This document shows, piece by piece, positions 1 to 6,413 of a stretch of DNA of 10,532 bases. Every line of letters begins with the position of its first letter. The first letter of the stretch is position 1. The position numbers and the translations under genes are program-made. The stretch is taken from NCBI GenBank assembly GCA_021405325.1, contig QWII01000177.1:1-10532 (forward strand), written 5' to 3'. The notes beneath the pieces are model-generated. The model did no database searches and had not been told where the DNA came from. It saw only the letters and a list, made by a program, of their open reading frames with translations. This stretch comes from Caldilinea sp. CFX5 (GTDB taxonomy: Bacteria > Chloroflexota > Anaerolineae > Caldilineales > Caldilineaceae).

Positions 1-42
1 GCCGGGAGGTGGGCACAAGCTGTTGTACCAGAGAAAGTTCAT
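1..42 (-). CDS. 5' end of a gene downstream of the second Mn riboswitch (partial)
   Basis: Reading leftwards, an ATG at 42-40 opens a frame that runs off the window after 14 codons (MNFLWYNSLCPPPG). A good Shine-Dalgarno sequence (GGGAGGTG on the minus strand, about 49-56) sits 5 nt before the ATG. The start is about 70 nt after the terminator of a yybP-ykoY riboswitch. Genes behind this riboswitch class usually encode metal-export membrane proteins (TerC, MntP, P-type ATPases, UPF0016, antiporters), but too little is visible to assign a family. A competing frame with ATGs at 79-77 and 76-74 is also open to the window edge but has a weak ribosome site. The Shine-Dalgarno lies in an inverted repeat whose other arm is codons 10-14. 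If the first 15 bases are an assembly-end artefact, those codons are not real. Confidence 0.45.
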   Translation of the reverse strand, partial: MNFLWYNSLCPPPG

Positions 43-58
43 TTGCCCACCTCCCGGC
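1..58. repeat. Perfect 15-bp inverted repeat around a translation start
   Basis: Bases 1-15 (gccgggaggtgggca) are the exact reverse complement of 44-58, with a 28-nt loop. In the minus-strand transcript the first arm (58-44) contains the Shine-Dalgarno, the loop contains the ATG, and the second arm is codons 10-14. The stem is GC-rich and would hide the ribosome site. The window begins exactly at the arm boundary, so a fold-back artefact at a contig end is an alternative. Confidence 0.85.
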
Positions 59-114
59 GGTCTGGCCGAGCGACATCATCGTGGCTCGTCTTGCGGAAGC
101 CCTAAAAGATTGCT

Positions 115-221
115 AAAAAAACGAGACCGTCACGACAATATAGTCTGTTCCTTGCTACGTTGTGGTAAACCACACGGTTTCCACGACTCACCTAGAACCA
201 CTATATTGTCGGACGGTCTCG
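115..221 (-). terminator. Intrinsic terminator of the second Mn riboswitch
   Basis: On the minus strand the arm at 221-201 pairs with the arm at 143-122. The two match over about 21 bp with a single bulged base, and a run of seven U (121-115) follows. The 57-nt loop can fold further: 162-173 (gtggtaaaccac) is a small hairpin. The proximal part of the first arm (216-212) is also the 3' strand of the riboswitch P1 helix. P1 and the terminator are therefore mutually exclusive, the layout of an ON switch. Confidence 0.9.
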
Positions 222-313
222 CCAAATGGTTGTTGCCATTTCGAACAGCCGAGAGCATATGCTCTGTGATGACGACTGTTCAACTTGTCAAATCAAGCGG
301 CTACTCCCCAGTC
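212..313 (-). promoter_or_regulatory. yybP-ykoY manganese riboswitch aptamer (second copy)
   Basis: The minus strand has the class hallmarks in order. The 5' block GGGGAGUAGCCG (309-298) is followed by a CUUG/CAAG hairpin. Then comes AACAG-UCGUCA, a self-complementary AGAGCAUAUGCUCU arm, and CGG-CUGUU pairing back with AACAG. Next is an AAAUGG/CCAUUU hairpin (241-224), then the 3' block GGCGAGACC. P1 is GAC(U)GG with CCGUC, with one bulged base. This order matches the known Lactococcus yybP-ykoY structure (GGGGAGUAG...GUCGUCA...CCGGC...GCAAGACC). The class binds Mn2+, stabilises P1 and usually turns on metal-efflux genes. Here it precedes the gene that begins at 42. Confidence 0.93.
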
Positions 314-317
314 GGAG

Positions 318-337
318 TCTTGCACATTTATGCAAGA
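318..337. repeat. Small stem-loop between antiporter 3 and the second riboswitch
   Basis: The sequence tcttgca (318-324) and tgcaaga (331-337) form a 7-bp perfect inverted repeat with a 6-nt loop. No T-run follows on either strand, so it is not a convincing terminator. It leaves read-through from the antiporter genes into the second riboswitch possible. Confidence 0.5.
326..334 (-). promoter_or_regulatory. Possible extended -10 for the second riboswitch
   Basis: The minus strand reads TGCATAAAT, which resembles an extended -10 (TGnTATAAT). It would start transcription a few bases before the P1 helix. No recognisable -35 is present (TGGCGC at the 17-bp position), and the motif lies inside the stem-loop at 318-337. 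It is a weak candidate; transcription by read-through is the alternative. Confidence 0.2.
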
Positions 338-394
338 ATAATCGATCTGCGCCATGCTATGCGGTAGTGTTCATCCATTGCCTACCTTTTCGCT

Positions 395-1498
395 TTAGGC
401 CGCTTTGGGTTCTCCACCCTGACGCAGCGCGCGTATGCCGACCACGGCTAGGGTGAGCGCCACCAAGGGCAGCACAAAGTAAAGCATGGCACTGCTAAAC
501 ATCGGCAGCGCATCGTGTTGGGTGGCGTCCATGACTAGATAGGCCGTGTAGGCGAGGTAGCCGCCAAAGAAGACGGCCCCTTCCCAGCGGGCGATGCTGT
601 AGCCGGAGAAGAAGATGGGCAGACAGGCAAAGGCCACCGCCGTCATCACAATCAGGTCAAAGTTGAGCATGGCCGGCGCTACCACCAACCCGCCCGGCGT
701 CACTACACTGGCAATGCCCAGAATTGCTAGAATGTTATAGATGTTGCTGCCCACTACATTGCCGATGGCAATATCCCGTTCATTGCGGATAGTGGCAATC
801 ACCGAGGTCGCCACTTCGGGCAGTGAGGTGCCGGCGGCGACAATGGTCAAGCCGATGATCATGTCGCTCACCCCCAGCACTTGCGCCAGCGCCACCGAGC
901 CGTTGACCAGCCAGCGTGAGCCGACGACCAAGATCGCCAAACCACCAAGAATAAAGGCGGCGTTTTTGCCGATCGCCATTGCCGTCAGCGGCGGCGCGTT
1001 CTGGGCGCCATATTCCTGTTCATATTCGGCCTTCACCGCTGCGCTCTCCTGGCGGCTCTTGCGAATCGCCCAGACGTTGTAAACAATCAAGCCGGCCACA
1101 AAGAGGATGCCATCCAGCATACCGATGCGGCCATCCAGCGCAAAGAGAACAGTCAATACCGACAGCCCGATCATCAGCGGCACATCCAAGCGCACCAGTT
1201 GCTGCGCAACGATTAAGGGCTGAATAATCGCACAGATGCCCAGAATCAAGAGAATGTTAAAGATATTGCTGCCGACCACATTCGCCACGGCAATATCCGC
1301 CGCCCCCGCCAGCCCGGCCTGAATACTCACCGCCAGCTCCGGCGTGCTGGTGCCATAGGCCACTACGGTCAAGCCGATGACCAGCGGCGAAATGCCAAAG
1401 AGCGCCGCAACTTTGGAGGCGCCGCGCACTAAAAATTCGGCGCCCACCACCAACAAGATAAAGCCGCCGACTAATAGTCCGATAATCGTCAAATCCAT
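395..1498 (-). CDS. Ca2+/cation antiporter, CaCA family (operon copy 3)
   Basis: A 367-aa, almost wholly hydrophobic inner-membrane exchanger of the CaCA/YrbG type, expected to have about ten membrane helices in two inverted halves. The alpha-1 repeat is seen as GTSTPE (49-54) and GSNIFN (76-81); the alpha-2 repeat is GTSLPE (223-228) and GSNIYN (250-255). Glu54, Asn81 and Glu228 match the ion-site residues of the archaeal exchanger NCX_Mj. The second-half position that I recall as Asp240 there is Asn255 here. A charged cytoplasmic loop lies at about 145-180. A GGGAG ribosome site stands 9 nt before the ATG, and the gene starts 33 bp after its upstream paralog. The riboswitch context suggests Mn2+ or Ca2+ export, which is inference. 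No terminator follows the stop codon. Confidence 0.93.
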   Translation of the reverse strand: MDLTIIGLLVGGFILLVVGAEFLVRGASKVAALFGISPLVIGLTVVAYGTSTPELAVSIQAGLAGAADIAVANVVGSNIFNILLILGICAIIQPLIVAQQLVRLDVPLMIGLSVLTVLFALDGRIGMLDGILFVAGLIVYNVWAIRKSRQESAAVKAEYEQEYGAQNAPPLTAMAIGKNAAFILGGLAILVVGSRWLVNGSVALAQVLGVSDMIIGLTIVAAGTSLPEVATSVIATIRNERDIAIGNVVGSNIYNILAILGIASVVTPGGLVVAPAMLNFDLIVMTAVAFACLPIFFSGYSIARWEGAVFFGGYLAYTAYLVMDATQHDALPMFSSAMLYFVLPLVALTLAVVGIRALRQGGEPKAA

Positions 1499-1531
1499 AG
1501 CAAGATTCTCCCTGTATATTTTGTTTGGTGA

Positions 1532-2638
1532 TTACGCCGATGGCGCCGCTGTGCCCTGCGTGCGTAAAGCACGCACCCCAACAACCGCTAGTGTCAAGGC
1601 AACCAGCGGCAGGACAAAGAAGAGCATGGCGTTACTAAAGAGCGGCAACGCATCATGTTGTGTCACATCCATAATTAGGTAGGCGGTGTAGGCGAGATAG
1701 CTGCCAAAGAAAACAACTCCTTCCCAACGGGCGATGCTATAGCCGGAGAAGAAAATCGGCAAACAGGCGACGGCAACCGCAATCATCACCGGCAGATCAA
1801 AGTTGAGCATGGCCGGCGCCACCAGCAAGCCGCCCGGTGTGAAAAGCCCGGCGATGCCAAGAATCGCCAGCAAATTATAAATGTTGCTGCCCACCACATT
1901 GCCGATGGCAATGTCCCGTTCGCCACGGATGGTAGCGACAATCGACGTGGCTAACTCCGGCAGTGACGTGCCGGCGGCAACAATCGTCAACCCAATCACT
2001 GTGTCGCTCACGCCCAGGACATGCGCCAACGCAATCGACCCATCGACTAACCAGCGGGCGCCGATGACGAGAATGACCAACCCACCCAAGATAAAGCCGG
2101 CCTGTTTGAGAATTTCCGTCTTGCTATGTGATTCGACAATTTGGGGACCATACTCTTTGGCATATTCGGCCTGAACGGCGGCATTTTCTTTGCGACTCTT
2201 GCGGATAGCCCAGACCGTATAAGTGATAATCCCTGCGGTTAACAGCGCCCCGTCCAGCCAGTTCACGCGGCCATCCAATGCTAGAAGTAGAGTTAAGAAC
2301 GAGAGGCCAATCATCAGCGGCACATCCAACCGCACCAATTGCTGCGCCACCACTAAGGGCTGAATTACTGCACAGATGCCAAGAATAAAGAGAACATTGA
2401 AAATGTTACTACCCACTACATTGGCCACGGCAATGTTGGCATTGCCCGACAACCCGGCTTGCAAGCTTACGGCCAGTTCCGGTGTACTGGTGCCGTAAGC
2501 GACGACGGTCAAGCCAATGACCAGTGGCGAAATGCCAAAAATTGCCGCCGTTTTCGATGCACCCCGCACCAAAAATTCGGCGCCGAACACCAGCAAAATC
2601 AGGCCGCCGATTAACATCGCAATAACCATCAGATCCAT
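1532..2638 (-). CDS. Ca2+/cation antiporter, CaCA family (operon copy 2)
   Basis: A 368-aa paralog of its two neighbours, aligning without gaps through the first half. Alpha-1 has GTSTPE (49-54) and GSNIFN (76-81). Alpha-2 has GTSLPE followed by ATS and GSNIYN. The acidic and Asn ion-site residues are all kept, so the copy looks functional. The central loop differs most from its sisters (a SHSKTEILKQ stretch replaces PLTAMAIGKN), which argues for some divergence since duplication. The start MDLMVIAMLIGG matches the starts of the other two copies. A GGAG ribosome site lies 9 nt upstream. The gene begins 43 bp after copy 1 and ends 33 bp before copy 3, consistent with one transcript from the promoter at 4034-4062. 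Confidence 0.93.
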   Translation of the reverse strand: MDLMVIAMLIGGLILLVFGAEFLVRGASKTAAIFGISPLVIGLTVVAYGTSTPELAVSLQAGLSGNANIAVANVVGSNIFNVLFILGICAVIQPLVVAQQLVRLDVPLMIGLSFLTLLLALDGRVNWLDGALLTAGIITYTVWAIRKSRKENAAVQAEYAKEYGPQIVESHSKTEILKQAGFILGGLVILVIGARWLVDGSIALAHVLGVSDTVIGLTIVAAGTSLPELATSIVATIRGERDIAIGNVVGSNIYNLLAILGIAGLFTPGGLLVAPAMLNFDLPVMIAVAVACLPIFFSGYSIARWEGVVFFGSYLAYTAYLIMDVTQHDALPLFSNAMLFFVLPLVALTLAVVGVRALRTQGTAAPSA

Positions 2639-2681
2639 AAAAAAGTTCTCCGTAACAGTAATCCTTCGTGATTAAACCAAC

Positions 2682-3791
2682 TTAAGATGCGCTGTGTTGC
2701 TGGAGGCCCTGCGTGTGTAACGCGCGTAGCCCCACGACCGCCAGCGTAATCGTAACCAATGGCAATATCCCAAAAAGCATGGTGTTGCTAAAACGCGGGA
2801 GCGCATCATGGTGGGTGGCAGCCATAATCAAATAGGCGGTGTAGGCAAGATAGCCGCCAAAGAAGAGCGCCCCCTCCCAGCGGGCAATGGTGTAGCCGGA
2901 GAAGAAGATGGGCAAGCAGGCAACAGCCACCGCCACCATCACCAGCAGATCGAAGGTGAGCAGCGTCGGCGCCACCAGCAAGCCGCCGGGTGTCACCACA
3001 CTGGCAATGCCCAGAATCGCCAGAATATTAAAAATATTGCTGCCCACCACATTGCCGATGGCAATATCCCGTTCGTTGCGGATGGTGGCGATAATCGAGG
3101 TGGCGACTTCGGGCAGCGAAGTGCCGACGGCGACAATAGTCAAACCAATGATCACATCACTAACGCCCAGCAGCCGAGCCAACGCCACTGACCCATCGAC
3201 CAGCCAGTGGGCGCCATAAATGAGTAGAAACAAGCCCGCAACGATCAGCGCGACATTTTTGCTGATCGCCATTGCGGTTAGCGGCGTCGGCAGGGGTGAG
3301 CCGTCCTCTTGTCTGCTTTCAGCGTGGCGGGTTGCGTTCTCCTGGCGACTTTTGTAAATGGCCCAGCCATTGTAGACCACCAACCCAGCCACCAAGAGGA
3401 GACCGTCAACCCAATTGAACCGCCCATCGAGGGCCAAGAGCATAGCAAGAACCGATAAGCCAACCATGAGGGGTAGATCTACCTGGATCAGTTGTCGTGC
3501 GACAATGAGCGGTTGAATCACGGCACAAAGGCCAAGCGTAAAGAGGATATTAAAGATGTTGCTGCCGACCACATTCGCCACGGCAATATCGGCGCTGCCG
3601 GCGAGGCCGGCCTGAATACTCACCGCCAGTTCCGGCGCACTGGTGCCAAAGGCAACGACCGTCAAGCCGATGACCAGCGGCGAAATGCCAAAGAGCGCGG
3701 CGCCTTGCGCCGCCCCCCGCACCAGCAGTTCAGCGCCCACCACCAACAGAATAAACCCACCGATTAACATTGCAGTGATCAACAGATCCAT
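2682..3791 (-). CDS. Ca2+/cation antiporter, CaCA family (operon copy 1, riboswitch-proximal)
   Basis: A 369-aa CaCA-family exchanger and the first gene behind the Mn riboswitch at 3866-4027. Alpha-1 reads FGTSAPELAVS, then GSNIFN; alpha-2 reads VGTSLPEVATS, then GSNIFN. Alpha-1 carries Ala where the other copies have Thr (GTSAPE against GTSTPE). The open frame extends upstream to 3923, but that part would translate the riboswitch repeats and terminator. I therefore place the start at the ATG 3791-3789, where MDLLITAMLIGG aligns with MDLTIIGLLVGG and MDLMVIAMLIGG. The adjacent ATG at 3794-3792 is an equal alternative. An AGAAGGGG ribosome site precedes both. The charged central loop differs from those of the other copies. 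Confidence 0.92.
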   Translation of the reverse strand: MDLLITAMLIGGFILLVVGAELLVRGAAQGAALFGISPLVIGLTVVAFGTSAPELAVSIQAGLAGSADIAVANVVGSNIFNILFTLGLCAVIQPLIVARQLIQVDLPLMVGLSVLAMLLALDGRFNWVDGLLLVAGLVVYNGWAIYKSRQENATRHAESRQEDGSPLPTPLTAMAISKNVALIVAGLFLLIYGAHWLVDGSVALARLLGVSDVIIGLTIVAVGTSLPEVATSIIATIRNERDIAIGNVVGSNIFNILAILGIASVVTPGGLLVAPTLLTFDLLVMVAVAVACLPIFFSGYTIARWEGALFFGGYLAYTAYLIMAATHHDALPRFSNTMLFGILPLVTITLAVVGLRALHTQGLQQHSAS

Positions 3792-3829
3792 CATCACCCC
3801 TTCTCTTGCTTCTCCTGGTCGCGACCAAT

Positions 3830-3880
3830 AAAAAATCGGCAAGACCGCACGGCAATTACTGTCGTGACGGTCTCGCCGAT
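3830..3880 (-). terminator. Intrinsic terminator of the first Mn riboswitch
   Basis: On the minus strand, AUCGGCGAGACCG (3880-3868) pairs with CGGUCUUGCCGAU (3847-3835), with a single G-U wobble. A run of U (3835-3830) follows. It lies in the leader about 40 nt before the antiporter start. The first arm contains the riboswitch 3' P1 strand, so a folded aptamer prevents terminator formation. Confidence 0.92.
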
Positions 3881-4027
3881 CAAGTGTTTCCACCTCAAGT
3901 GTTTTCACCTCAAGTGTTTCCACATTTACGAACAGCCGAGAGGCGCCTTAGGTGCTTTTCTCCACACCGGTTTGCCCCTGTAATGACGACTGCTCGACTT
4001 GCTTACGCAAGCGGCTACTCCCCTGTC
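3866..4027 (-). promoter_or_regulatory. yybP-ykoY manganese riboswitch aptamer (first copy, expanded)
   Basis: The minus strand has GGGGAGUAGCCG (4023-4012), a perfect CUUGC-GUAA-GCAAG hairpin, GAGCAG-UCGUCA, a longer distal arm, and CUCUCGG-CUGUUC pairing back. The class 3' block GGCGAGACC follows. P1 is GAC(A)GG with CCGUC, the same bulged P1 as in the second copy, which suggests that the two switches arose by duplication. Where copy 2 has one AAAUGG/CCAUUU hairpin, this copy has three 15-nt repeats (3881-3924), making the aptamer about 60 nt longer. It sits between a strong promoter and the antiporter operon and overlaps an intrinsic terminator. Expected behaviour is transcription ON with Mn2+. 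Confidence 0.92.
3881..3924. repeat. Three 15-bp tandem repeats inside the riboswitch
   Basis: The units are 3881-3895 (caagtgtttccacct), 3896-3910 (one base different) and 3911-3924. In the RNA (minus strand) each unit reads GUG-GAAA/AAAA-CACUUGA. Each can form a small GUG/CAC hairpin with a GNRA-like loop. The repeats occupy the place of the single P1-proximal hairpin in the second riboswitch. Confidence 0.9.
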
Positions 4028-4033
4028 GCAGCT

Positions 4034-4062
4034 ATCATAACAGAATGTACAAGGTTTGTCAA
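4034..4062 (-). promoter_or_regulatory. Sigma70-type promoter of the antiporter operon
   Basis: On the minus strand, TTGACA (4062-4057) and TATGAT (4039-4034) are separated by exactly 17 bp. The predicted start, about 7 nt downstream, falls at the first base of the riboswitch P1 helix (4027). This supports both calls. Confidence 0.88.
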
Positions 4063-4290
4063 CGGGCAGTTTGTTAGAATTGTCTTATTCCTGGACAACT
4101 GCCGGCGCTGACCACCAGCAATTACGCTAAAATTTCCCGCAGTATCTTCCTGTGAATCACCCAATGCCTATTTTCCATCATCAATCCCAGAGAGGATCAG
4201 CAAATCTGCTTACGTTTTTCTCTTTGAACGAGAGTACAATAGCAGGTGCTGTGGTTGACTCAAGATCATGACAAAAGATAGGAACGGTTC

Positions 4291-6204
4291 ATGCGGCAAG
4301 TTACCTCTTTAGATCGCTTTCGGTACGCCTTTGATAACACCATGTCACGCGGCGCGGTCGCCTTGATTGGCTGGCTCTTCCTGGCGTCGCTGGTGGTGAT
4401 TGTTCTCTTTTCGTGCCTGGTGTTGGCGGCTCATCTGATTCCGGTGGAAGTGATTGGCGGCGAGCCGTCACTGGCGGATGTGGTCTGGTCGAGCGCTATG
4501 CACGCATTGGATGCTGGAACAATTGCCGGCGACCAAGGGCCGTGGACCTTTCGGCTCACTATGTTTGGCATGACGCTGGTCGGCCTTTTTCTGGTGAGCA
4601 TCCTCATCGGCATCATCACCAGCGGGATTGAAGCGCGGCTGGAAGAGTTGCGCAAGGGCCGTTCGCTGGTGGTAGAGGCGAACCACACCGTCATTCTCGG
4701 CTGGAGTCCACAGGTCTTTACCATTGTCGCTGAGTTAGCGGTTGCCAACGCCAACCAGAAGCGCCCCGTAATCGCCATTCTGGGTGATAAAGACAAAGTG
4801 GATATGGAAGATGAGCTACGGGACAAGGTCGGTGACACGGGGAACACTCGTGTGGTCTGCCGCCGGGGCCGTCCGCTCGATCTGACCGATCTCGAGATCG
4901 TTAACCCCCATCGCGCCCGCGCCATTATTATCCCGACGCCCGACTTGGCTGACCCGGACACCGAGGTGATCAAGACCATCCTGGCGCTCACCAATAACCC
5001 CAACCGCCGTGCGACACCCTATCATATTGTCGCCTCCCTGCGTGATGCTGAGAACGACGGCGTTGCCAAATTGGTCGGACGCAAGGAGGTAGAAGTGGTG
5101 CTGGCCGATGACTTTATTGCCCGCCTGACCGTACAGACTAGCTTGCAGGCTGGTCTCTCGGTTATCTACAGTGAACTCTTTGACTTTGGCGGCGATGAGA
5201 TCTACTTTGCCCCGGCGCCGACACTGGCGGGTAAATCCTTTGGTGAGGCGCTGCTGGCCTATGAAAGAGCGACGCTGCTAGGGTTCCGTTTTGCCGATGG
5301 GCGCATTCAACTCAACCCGCCGATGCATACCACCATTGCCGCCGGTGATCAGGTCATCGCCATTGCCGCTGATGATGACAAGGTGCAAGTTTCTGGGCGC
5401 AATGCCATTCCGATTGACTTTGCCGCCCTGCGGCAGCCGAATGATGCTGTGGTTGTGCAGCCAATCCACACCTTGATACTGGGTTGGAATCGACGGGCGC
5501 CGTTGATGATCGCTGAACTCGACCACTATGTGCCACCGGCTTCGCAAACGATGGTGGTTGCCGCCATGCCGGAAGCTGATCTACGGGCGGCTTGCACTGC
5601 CATTTACCTGAAAAATAGCGCCCTCACCTTTCAGGAAGGCGAGACAACCCGCCGCACTATTCTAGATGAGCTACAGATTGACCGATTTGACCATGTTCTG
5701 GTCCTCAGCGACAGTGACCGGCTGGATGCCCAAGCTGCCGATGCGCATACCCTGATCACCCTACTCCACCTGCGTGACATCAGCGAAAAATTGAACCACA
5801 AATTCTCGATCACCAGTGAAATGCTCGATGTTCAGAACCGTAACCTGGCGACCGTGACCCAGGCTGATGATTTCATTGTCAGCGAGCGACTGGTGAGCTT
5901 GGTGCTGGCCCAATTGGCGGAGAACAAAGATTTGGCTCTGGTCTTCGCCGATCTGCTTGATGCCGACGGCGCCGAAATCTATCTCAAACCGGTGAGCGCT
6001 TACGTCGAAGTGGGCAAGCCACTCAACTTCTACACCCTGGTCGAGGCGGCGCGGCAGCGTGGCGAAGTTGCCATCGGCTATCGTCTGCTACGCCATGCGC
6101 ACGATCCGGCGCAGACATACGGCGTGCGGCTCAACCCGGTGAAATCAGATATGGTGACTTACTGCCAGGAAGATCGGTTGGTCGTGTTAGCTGATGGTGC
6201 ATGA
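4291..6204 (+). CDS. CASTOR/POLLUX-type ion channel with two RCK/TrkA-N-like domains
   Basis: A 637-aa membrane channel. Residues 20-50 form a first membrane helix. Residues 60-85 look like a pore helix and filter region (DAGTIAGD, comparable with the ADAGNHAD-type filter of plant CASTOR). Residues 88-112 are a second membrane helix. A first Rossmann-like RCK domain begins at NHTVILGWSPQ (131-141) and a second at IHTLILGWNRR (392-402); both have the HT-ILGW signature of this family rather than the GxGxxG of TrkA. A TrkA-C-like part lies at about 290-365. Plant members are nuclear-envelope cation channels, and bacterial homologues are poorly studied. An AGGAA ribosome site is 6 nt before the ATG. 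The gene is divergent from the metal-switched antiporter operon, so a role in cation balance is plausible. A TACAAT at 4235-4240 is a weak -10 candidate. Confidence 0.88.
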   Translation: MRQVTSLDRFRYAFDNTMSRGAVALIGWLFLASLVVIVLFSCLVLAAHLIPVEVIGGEPSLADVVWSSAMHALDAGTIAGDQGPWTFRLTMFGMTLVGLFLVSILIGIITSGIEARLEELRKGRSLVVEANHTVILGWSPQVFTIVAELAVANANQKRPVIAILGDKDKVDMEDELRDKVGDTGNTRVVCRRGRPLDLTDLEIVNPHRARAIIIPTPDLADPDTEVIKTILALTNNPNRRATPYHIVASLRDAENDGVAKLVGRKEVEVVLADDFIARLTVQTSLQAGLSVIYSELFDFGGDEIYFAPAPTLAGKSFGEALLAYERATLLGFRFADGRIQLNPPMHTTIAAGDQVIAIAADDDKVQVSGRNAIPIDFAALRQPNDAVVVQPIHTLILGWNRRAPLMIAELDHYVPPASQTMVVAAMPEADLRAACTAIYLKNSALTFQEGETTRRTILDELQIDRFDHVLVLSDSDRLDAQAADAHTLITLLHLRDISEKLNHKFSITSEMLDVQNRNLATVTQADDFIVSERLVSLVLAQLAENKDLALVFADLLDADGAEIYLKPVSAYVEVGKPLNFYTLVEAARQRGEVAIGYRLLRHAHDPAQTYGVRLNPVKSDMVTYCQEDRLVVLADGA

Positions 6205-6289
6205 AAGTGAAGTGACGGCAGAATTCAAGCAAGATGTGGAGCAATTCATGCGTAAACATGATGCCGTTTTGCAAGGTCTTGCTAAGTGA
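6194..6289 (+). CDS. Small ORF overlapping the channel gene end (31 aa)
   Basis: An ATG inside the last codons of the channel gene opens a 31-codon frame (start MVHESEVTAEFKQ, end AVLQGLAK). It overlaps the upstream gene by 11 bases and is followed by TGA. The composition is charged and helix-forming, with a heptad-like alternation of hydrophobic residues, and looks more like protein than random sequence. No strong ribosome site is seen, so translation would depend on coupling to the channel gene. It could be a real small protein or the remnant of a longer gene. No function can be assigned. Confidence 0.35.
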   Translation: MVHESEVTAEFKQDVEQFMRKHDAVLQGLAK

Positions 6290-6316
6290 ACGATGCCTTT
6301 AAATCTGATTGCTTCA

Positions 6317-6382
6317 CCGCAAAGACGCGAAGAACGCAACGGTTTTACACTGGCATTCTTTGCGTTCTCTGCGCCTCTACGG
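6317..6382. repeat. Imperfect inverted-repeat intergenic element
   Basis: The arm at 6317-6339 (ccgcaaagacgcgaagaacg...) and the reverse complement of 6359-6382 (ccgtagaggcgcagagaacg...) match at most positions over about 23 bp, with a 19-nt loop. The accgcaaagacgc / gcgcagagaacgcaaag wording resembles a widespread dispersed intergenic repeat seen in many bacterial genomes. It lies between two convergent genes, where it could act as a bidirectional terminator, though no clear T-run follows. Confidence 0.7.
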
Positions 6383-6413
6383 TTGACTTTGCGCTTTCGC
6401 ACCGGAAACTAGC

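Noticed and set aside
23..367. Plus-strand 114-aa frame at the left end
   Set aside because: It reads through the antisense of the riboswitch, terminator and inverted repeat; no ribosome site and low-complexity composition.
2808..3191. Plus-strand His/Gly-rich 127-aa frame
   Set aside because: It is the antisense of a confidently identified antiporter; similar shadows occur opposite the other two copies.
3792..3923. 44-residue N-terminal extension of antiporter copy 1
   Set aside because: The extension translates the 15-bp repeats and terminator (TLEVKTLEVETL...). Its paralogs start at MDL, and a good ribosome site lies just before 3791.
3881..3924. Short CRISPR-like repeat cluster
   Set aside because: Units are only 15 bp, directly adjacent with no spacers, and lie inside the riboswitch.
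4200..4290. Promoter for the channel gene
   Set aside because: TTGAAC (about 4224) and TACAAT (4235-4240) are only 5 bp apart and no properly spaced pair was found, so it was not listed as a feature.
6187..6402. 71-aa minus-strand frame (RRGAENAKNAS...)
   Set aside because: It translates the inverted-repeat element, a well-known source of false proteins.
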